Positions 16,023 to 20,197 of a DNA stretch of 20,197 nt are shown here, piece by piece. The notes under the pieces are model-generated. The model saw nothing but the letters and a program-made list of their open reading frames with translations, was not told the origin of the DNA and searched no databases. A program made the translations under genes and the position numbers. The DNA is taken from positions 1-20,197 of the forward strand of contig JANNVK010000087.1 of the NCBI GenBank assembly GCA_031414415.1, in the 5' to 3' direction. The DNA comes from JANNVK01 sp031414415. Lineage in GTDB: Bacteria > Acidobacteriota > Blastocatellia > Pyrinomonadales > Pyrinomonadaceae. Each line of letters starts with the position of its first letter. Position 1 is the first letter of the stretch.

Positions 16023-16523
16023 TTAGCTTCCGATTGAATCGTTGCCCGAATTTGCCCTCAAGATTTCTTCGCCGAATGGCATGAAATCTCGCCGTGAGAT
16101 GACGTTTCCGTTTTTATCAGTTATCACGCGTGGCGAACCGAGATGGTCAGTAGTTAGATAACTCGTTGTCGGCGTTGCAGTTGGAGTCGCGGTTGAATAT
16201 TCGGCGGCTAATGCACCGCCAGCGTCATAGACAAAAATCGTCGTTTCCGCTCCCGCAACCTTCTTGATTCTCGCACCGCTGGCATCGTAAAAATATTTCC
16301 CGACAACCGTCTGGCTCGTGTCTTTGACCTCAATCTGCTTATCATTTCCGTCAAATTTGAACGTTCTGCCTTCCGCATCTTGGATCAAATTTCCGTTAAA
16401 ATCATAAACATAACCTTGCCCAGTCGTGAACCGATTATCCGCCGCATTAATCGTCGGTTTATTGATGGCATTGGTCGCAAGTGCGGTGTTTCCAACGGTT
16501 TGAATGAGGTTTGTTTGTTTAGA
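16023..16523 (-). pseudogene. RHS core fragment (third copy), without toxin tip
   Basis: The frame is open from just after an in-frame TAA at 16524-16526 to TAA at 16023-16025: 166 residues with no ATG/GTG start near its beginning (the first TTG is at 16388). It encodes RHS/YD-repeat core: DNRFTTGQGYVYDFNGN, EGRTFKFDGND, KYFYDASGARIKK, DHLGSPRVITDKNGN and FMPFGEEILRANSGNDSI. The other copies continue RKRFTGYEKDTETDL, but this one reads GS and stops. It keeps about 29 more upstream core residues (TNLIQTVGNTALATNA...) than the second copy. No immunity gene follows; the convergent ComF-like gene begins 50 bp on. It is most simply a cassette that lost its tip, probably not translated. Confidence 0.85.
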
Positions 16524-16548
16524 TTACAACATAAATTATTGCTTGTTT

Positions 16549-17151
16549 TTAACTGTAATTATTTATAATTGACTGAAACATCTTATCTGGAACAGGGCTT
16601 CCAGAAAATACTGGTGGAAGAATCTCGGAAATAAAGGATTCCAAATCGTATAAACCTGATTTCGGATAAATTGAAGAAAATCGTTCTGAAATCGCTGTGT
16701 TTTTACAACCCAAAATAGCGACTTCAAAATATCGATTACAATAAATCGCCCAATCTGAATTTTTACCGAAGAGCATAATTTCGAATGAATTATAAACTAT
16801 GGCATCCGCAGGGCTTTCCCCAGGATCTAATTGAAGTATCGAAAGATATTCTTCAAACGAATTGTTTACACTCATTTCAAACGCCGAATACTTCCTAAAA
16901 TGTTCAAAAAAATATGTCTCAGGATTTGGATTAACGACTACGAAAGTAAATTCTGTTTCTCCGTTTTCTTTCAAAAATTCTTTTATACTATTGATAAAAG
17001 TTTCTAAGAAAATGTCATCAAATCTTAAAAAAGAAAAATGCGAAAAACCTATTTTGAAAATTTGCTCAGGAAATTCCTTCCTTCGGTCAATTAATTCGTC
17101 CAGTTTTTGTAGGTTATCCTTAAAAATACTTTTTTTACAAATAAAGTTCAT
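16549..17151 (-). CDS. Putative immunity protein of orphan cassette B
   Basis: 200 residues, no signal peptide or membrane segment, so cytosolic. It starts 20 bp after the cassette B toxin stop, with AGGGAG as Shine-Dalgarno (plus-strand CTCCCT, 17163-17168). The composition is acidic and rich in Phe, Ile and Ser; segments include FSFLRFDDIFLETFINSIKE, FVVVNPNPETYFFEHFRKY and GKNSDWAIYCNRYFEVAILG. I cannot assign a named immunity family. The role is inferred from position: directly behind an RHS tip and visibly more A+T-rich than the RHS core, as is usual for toxin-immunity modules. It would neutralise the adjacent tip. The core of the third copy begins 25 bp beyond its stop. Confidence 0.7.
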   Translation of the reverse strand: MNFICKKSIFKDNLQKLDELIDRRKEFPEQIFKIGFSHFSFLRFDDIFLETFINSIKEFLKENGETEFTFVVVNPNPETYFFEHFRKYSAFEMSVNNSFEEYLSILQLDPGESPADAIVYNSFEIMLFGKNSDWAIYCNRYFEVAILGCKNTAISERFSSIYPKSGLYDLESFISEILPPVFSGSPVPDKMFQSIINNYS

Positions 17152-17171
17152 TGAAATATTAACTCCCTAAG

Positions 17172-18377
17172 CTATGGTGTAAGCCTGATTTTGTTCACTA
17201 ATTGCCCATTACTAAATGTTTCAGCTGTTGGTACTGGAATTGATTTTGCAGAATCCCTAACAGTGTATCGGAGTGAATCTTTTTCTAAAATTGTGACTAT
17301 TCCATCTTTGCTTTTGCTACTAGAAAATCCACTTTTCTGAAGGTTTGTAATAAAATCTGTTTTAGTTACATTTGTTGATATATTTGTGGTGCTGTTCCCA
17401 ATAGTTATGTCCGCATATGTCGAAAAAGGAGCCGCCACACGAGTTTGCGGAACAACCGAACCGACCGCACTTCCGCCTCGAGAAACCGCACCGCCAACTC
17501 CGCCTGCTATTGCCGGAATCATTTCCGTAGCGATTCCGAATCTTGCTTGTCTGGCGTTGGCGTAACCATTGCGTTCTACCTGTAATTGTGACGCTAAAGA
17601 AAAATTTGGAACTCCATTCTTCGTAGTAGCCAATAAAACCCCAAGATTGTATAAATCTCGACCAATATTCCCAACGCCTTTCTCTCCTCCAGTTTGAGCG
17701 TCTTCAAGCCCTCCATTGACTCCGCCAACCAATGCATCAACTCTGTCATCGCCTTGTGAGGCAGCCGGAGCAATTGGAACCGTTTCAAACTGGCGATTTG
17801 GAATCAATGTTGAGCCAAGTTCAGCCACCGAATTTTCTATTATACCTACTTCTGCCTTAATTATGTTTTCATTTTGCCTTTGCACAACTTGAGCATCTCT
17901 CGGTTTTTGTAGTATTTCGATTGATCCATCTGCATTGAAATTTGCTATCGTTCCTTCGTTTAAATGGGTTCCGTTGAAATTTCCGCCACGACCAACAGTG
18001 TGTTCCCCATTTACGGTTGTTTGACTAGATGAACAACTACCGCTTACAAAAGAAACTCCACTATTGTCTCGACACCAATCCAACCCACTCGGATCGGTAT
18101 AATTTATCGGATTATTCCCAGTGTAAACATACCGATTAAACGTCTGCGGATTTCCCGGGCTGGCTGATGCCATCAGCGGATCGACTGCCGTGAAGCGTCC
18201 GTGTTTGTTTTGATACATCCTCGCTTCGGCGAAGTCGAGGTCGGTTTCGGTGTCTTTTTCGTAGCCGGTGAATCGCTTTCTGATTGAATCGTTGCCCGAA
18301 TTTGCTCTCAATATTTCTTCGCCGAATGGCATGAAATCTCGCCGTGAGATGACGTTTCCGTTTTTATCAGTTATCAC
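17172..18377 (-). CDS. Orphan RHS C-terminal cassette B: core fragment plus second toxin tip
   Basis: 401 residues from the first usable start, GTG 18377. The same frame is open upstream to 18728, just after a TAA, and that 117-codon extension has RHS core but no ATG, GTG or TTG. The RHS-associated core (KRFTGYEKDTETDLDFAEAR, GRFTAVDP, YVYTGNNPINYTDPSGL) ends near 18081. A unique tip follows: a Gly/Ala-rich linker (GGVNGGLEDAQTGGEKGVGN, AIAGGVGGAVSRGGSAVG), the pretoxin motif VVPQTRVAAPF, and a compact terminal domain of about 80 residues (17172-17425) with NVTKTDFITNLQKSGF, SLRYTVRDSAKS and KIRL. That alpha/beta layout with spaced basic residues suggests a small nuclease-type toxin, but I recognise no named family. 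Lacking the long N-terminus and secretion signal, it looks like a silent donor cassette. Confidence 0.8.
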   Translation of the reverse strand: MITDKNGNVISRRDFMPFGEEILRANSGNDSIRKRFTGYEKDTETDLDFAEARMYQNKHGRFTAVDPLMASASPGNPQTFNRYVYTGNNPINYTDPSGLDWCRDNSGVSFVSGSCSSSQTTVNGEHTVGRGGNFNGTHLNEGTIANFNADGSIEILQKPRDAQVVQRQNENIIKAEVGIIENSVAELGSTLIPNRQFETVPIAPAASQGDDRVDALVGGVNGGLEDAQTGGEKGVGNIGRDLYNLGVLLATTKNGVPNFSLASQLQVERNGYANARQARFGIATEMIPAIAGGVGGAVSRGGSAVGSVVPQTRVAAPFSTYADITIGNSTTNISTNVTKTDFITNLQKSGFSSSKSKDGIVTILEKDSLRYTVRDSAKSIPVPTAETFSNGQLVNKIRLTP

Positions 18378-18728
18378 GCGTGGCGAACCGAGATGATCTG
18401 TTGTTAGATAACTCGTTGTTGGTATTGTGGTTGGAGTCGCGGTCGAATATTCGGCGGCTAATGCACCGCCAGCGTCATAGACAAAAACCGTCGTTTCATT
18501 GCCGACAACTTTCTTAACTCTCGCACCGCTGGCATCGTAAAAATATTTACCAATCGGTGGAGAATTTACAGGAGCATTAGTTTGTTTTACTTCAATCTGC
18601 TTATCATTTCCGTCAAATTTAAACGTTCTGCCTTCCGCATCTTGGACTAAATTTCCGTTAAAATCATAAACATAACCTTGCCCAGTCGTGAACCGATTAT
18701 CTGACCGGACAATTGTCAGGTGAACGAC
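18081..18728 (-). repeat. RHS core repeat, copy B
   Basis: This is the core part of cassette B. From 18282 onward it aligns with copy C at an offset of 2250 bp (2262 bp past a 12-bp indel near 18545-18590), and with copy A at an offset of 1834 bp. Long exact runs occur, such as the plus-strand stretch 18315-18390 against 16065-16140. Identity looks to be around nine in ten by eye. Similarity to C stops at about 18700, a few bases from the immunity gene stop. Confidence 0.88.
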
Positions 18729-19090
18729 TTATTCGACAGATTTTCTGGTATCTTTAAAATACCAAACAACTCATCCAATTCAGGAGTTGTGAAAATATAA
18801 AAAATGAAATCTTCATCAACTTTCATTTTGTGAATACTCACATTTTTAGCTTTTGTTGAACTTAAGTTTTTAAGCAGTAATTCAAAACCCTCTATTGGCT
18901 TATTTCTGCTTTCATTAATTCTTTCTCGCACGGTATAAATGTCAATAATATTTTCTTTGGGTGCAAACAAGCCTTCTCGACATAAAACAAAATCGACGTC
19001 TTGAAATGGGATTTCCAAAAACCAAGAAAAATCTTCTAGACCAATAATTTGAGCAATTAAATGTTTTATTTTTTCAATTTTATTTGTCAT
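18716..19090 (-). CDS. Putative immunity protein for the ADP-ribosyltransferase tip
   Basis: 124 residues, no export signal. Its ATG overlaps the toxin TGA (ATGA, 19087-19090) and AAAAGGA precedes it, so translation is coupled to the toxin. Visible segments: LEDFSWFLEIPFQDVDFVL, NIIDIYTVRERINESRNKP, EDFIFYIFTTPELDELFGIL. No ADP-ribosylglycohydrolase motif is present, so protection would more likely come from direct binding than from reversing the modification. The family is unknown to me; the role is inferred from position. Its stop lies inside the first codons of the cassette B core fragment (frame open from 18728), so the module is joined to the next one without a spacer. Confidence 0.75.
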   Translation of the reverse strand: MTNKIEKIKHLIAQIIGLEDFSWFLEIPFQDVDFVLCREGLFAPKENIIDIYTVRERINESRNKPIEGFELLLKNLSSTKAKNVSIHKMKVDEDFIFYIFTTPELDELFGILKIPENLSNKSFT

Positions 19091-20197
19091 GGTATCCTTT
19101 TAACGACAGCTCCAAAAACTACTCCTGTTACTAATATTTCGCCTTCACCGTATTTATCTATTGATTGAATTTGTCGTGATTTTGGAATTTTCGCAGTCAA
19201 AACAACGCCACCATTGCCAGATTTTCTTGCATACCAATTTGCAACACTAGACTCTCTTGTCCAAGAAGTGAATAGGCTATTAGTGAAACCTTCATTGTGT
19301 TCAAAAGGATCTGAAACACCACCTCTTGGAATTGCAATGCCTGCCTCTGCAAGCGGATAACCAGAATGACCTCTGGTTACGCCACGGTAAAGTATATCAC
19401 CATCATCCCGCTCTCGTTCAGGGGTAAAAGGTGTTCTCGGTCTATCAGCTCCAGGCGGATTTGCCGTCATTGGCAATGCTCCGATAACAATAGCAGGAAG
19501 TATCATACTAGTTATTAGAGTGTTACCAACCGCGTTTTTAATTGCTTCGCCAATACCAGGTGATGGTGGTGCTGTCTGCGGAACAAGTGACGGGGCAATT
19601 GGCGGCAAAACTGGAAGAATTGGTGGAATTGAAGGTGCAAAACCCCCAACATTACCAGTTTCTGTCGTTAATTCGTCAGCATTTCCGTTTGTAACTTCGA
19701 CCTGTGCATCAACAACATTCTGTGCTTCTTTTTGAACAGTCAGCCAACCATTTGTTGTTACTTGAGTTAAAACTCCACTATCATTATCAACAAACTGAGT
19801 ATTGCCTTCAAACAAAGTGCATCCATCGCATTTATTTGCAAAATATTGGGTTAAATTTCCTTGCTGACGGAAATAGACAGACCCAACATAAGTTGGACAA
19901 CCACCAACAGGACACAAACCGCTTGGGTCTGTGTCATTTATTGGATTATTATTGACATAAGTATACCGATTAAACGTCTGCGGATTTCCTGGGCTCGCCG
20001 ATGCCATCAGCGGATCGACTGCTGTGAATCTGCCGTGTTTGTTTTGATACATCCGAGCTTCGGCGAAGTCGAGGTCGGTTTCTGTGTCTTTTTCGTAGCC
20101 GGTGAATCGCTTTCTGATTGAATCGTTACCCGAATTTGCCCTCAAGATTTCTTCGCCGAATGGCATGAAATCTCGACGTGAGATGACGTTTCCAGTT
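19087..20197 (-). CDS. RHS polymorphic toxin C-terminus with probable ADP-ribosyltransferase tip (5' part off window)
   Basis: The frame enters from the right edge; 369 residues are visible and no internal start is required. Visible residues 1-94 are the RHS-associated core (FMPFGEEIL, RKRFTGYEKDTETDLDFAEA, GRFTAVDP, NNNPINDTDPSGL). A tip of about 275 residues follows: a Cys-containing segment, a Pro-rich stretch with a hydrophobic patch (ITSMILPAIVIGALP), the linker TPFTPERERDD, and a terminal domain (about 267-369; 19087-19400). That domain carries the three marks of an R-S-E ADP-ribosyltransferase: DILYRGV, FTSWTRESSVANWYA, and GEGEILVTG (ExE). ARTs of this class transfer ADP-ribose from NAD to a target protein or nucleic acid; the target is unknown. 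RHS shells enclose and deliver such tips between competing cells. The secretion route is not visible. Confidence 0.85.
   Translation of the reverse strand, partial: TGNVISRRDFMPFGEEILRANSGNDSIRKRFTGYEKDTETDLDFAEARMYQNKHGRFTAVDPLMASASPGNPQTFNRYTYVNNNPINDTDPSGLCPVGGCPTYVGSVYFRQQGNLTQYFANKCDGCTLFEGNTQFVDNDSGVLTQVTTNGWLTVQKEAQNVVDAQVEVTNGNADELTTETGNVGGFAPSIPPILPVLPPIAPSLVPQTAPPSPGIGEAIKNAVGNTLITSMILPAIVIGALPMTANPPGADRPRTPFTPERERDDGDILYRGVTRGHSGYPLAEAGIAIPRGGVSDPFEHNEGFTNSLFTSWTRESSVANWYARKSGNGGVVLTAKIPKSRQIQSIDKYGEGEILVTGVVFGAVVKRIP
19915..20197 (-). repeat. RHS core repeat, copy A (end of the main gene)
   Basis: The last part of the RHS core, directly repeated at 18081-18363 in cassette B. Similarity breaks off just after the shared DPSGL motif, where the two tips become unrelated. 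This is the usual core/tip boundary of RHS proteins. Confidence 0.88.

Overview
This 20.2 kb window most resembles an Acidobacteriota chromosome, probably class Blastocatellia (Pyrinomonadaceae-like). The inference rests on protein style: an OmpR-type winged-helix domain joined through one membrane helix to TolB/PD40 repeats, secreted proteins ending in a carboxypeptidase-regulatory-like domain with the tail pattern KRYTF...D(L/V)xF, FG-GAP blades of the type DGDGKxDxAVFRPSxGxWY, and palindromic intergenic repeats. No rRNA, tRNA or universal marker is present, so the taxonomy is a guess.

Region 1 (1-1466): the 5' part of a minus-strand membrane-anchored winged-helix/TolB-like regulator that runs off the left edge, then about 600 bp of gene-free DNA. 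Most of that is a REP-like array of three 133-bp units, each with three hairpins. Region 2 (1467-7671): a very large secreted protein (beta-helix, Calx-beta x3, cohesin-like x2 around a dockerin-like segment, two regulatory-like domains), followed by two small secreted proteins whose genes overlap by 74 bp; the second looks like DUF2259. Region 3 (7823-11399): an exported fibre-like protein with YadA-head-like repeats and a C-terminal peptidase S74 self-processing chaperone. Ten bases behind it is a small secreted protein whose 3' end is split by a 228-bp miniature inverted-repeat element; the original C-terminus survives beyond the element.

Region 4 (11400-15973): a PlsC-type acyltransferase on the minus strand, divergent from a secreted metzincin protease with six FG-GAP blades built from a 402-bp tandem duplication. 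A strong intrinsic terminator follows, then a ComF-like phosphoribosyltransferase lacking its N-terminal zinc ribbon and starting only 6 bases after the terminator T-tract.

Region 5 (16023-20197, minus strand) is the most interesting part: a polymorphic-toxin (RHS) locus with serial C-terminal cassettes. In transcription order it holds the C-terminus of an RHS protein that enters from the right edge and carries a probable ADP-ribosyltransferase tip; a putative immunity gene overlapping it by ATGA; an orphan cassette with a start-less copy of the same RHS core, a different tip and its own putative immunity gene; and a third core fragment that stops before any tip. The near-identical core copies are substrates for recombination that could exchange the toxin tip. 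This matches the rhs/CDI orphan-module arrangement known from Proteobacteria; the tips and immunity proteins here are not ones I can assign to a named family with certainty.
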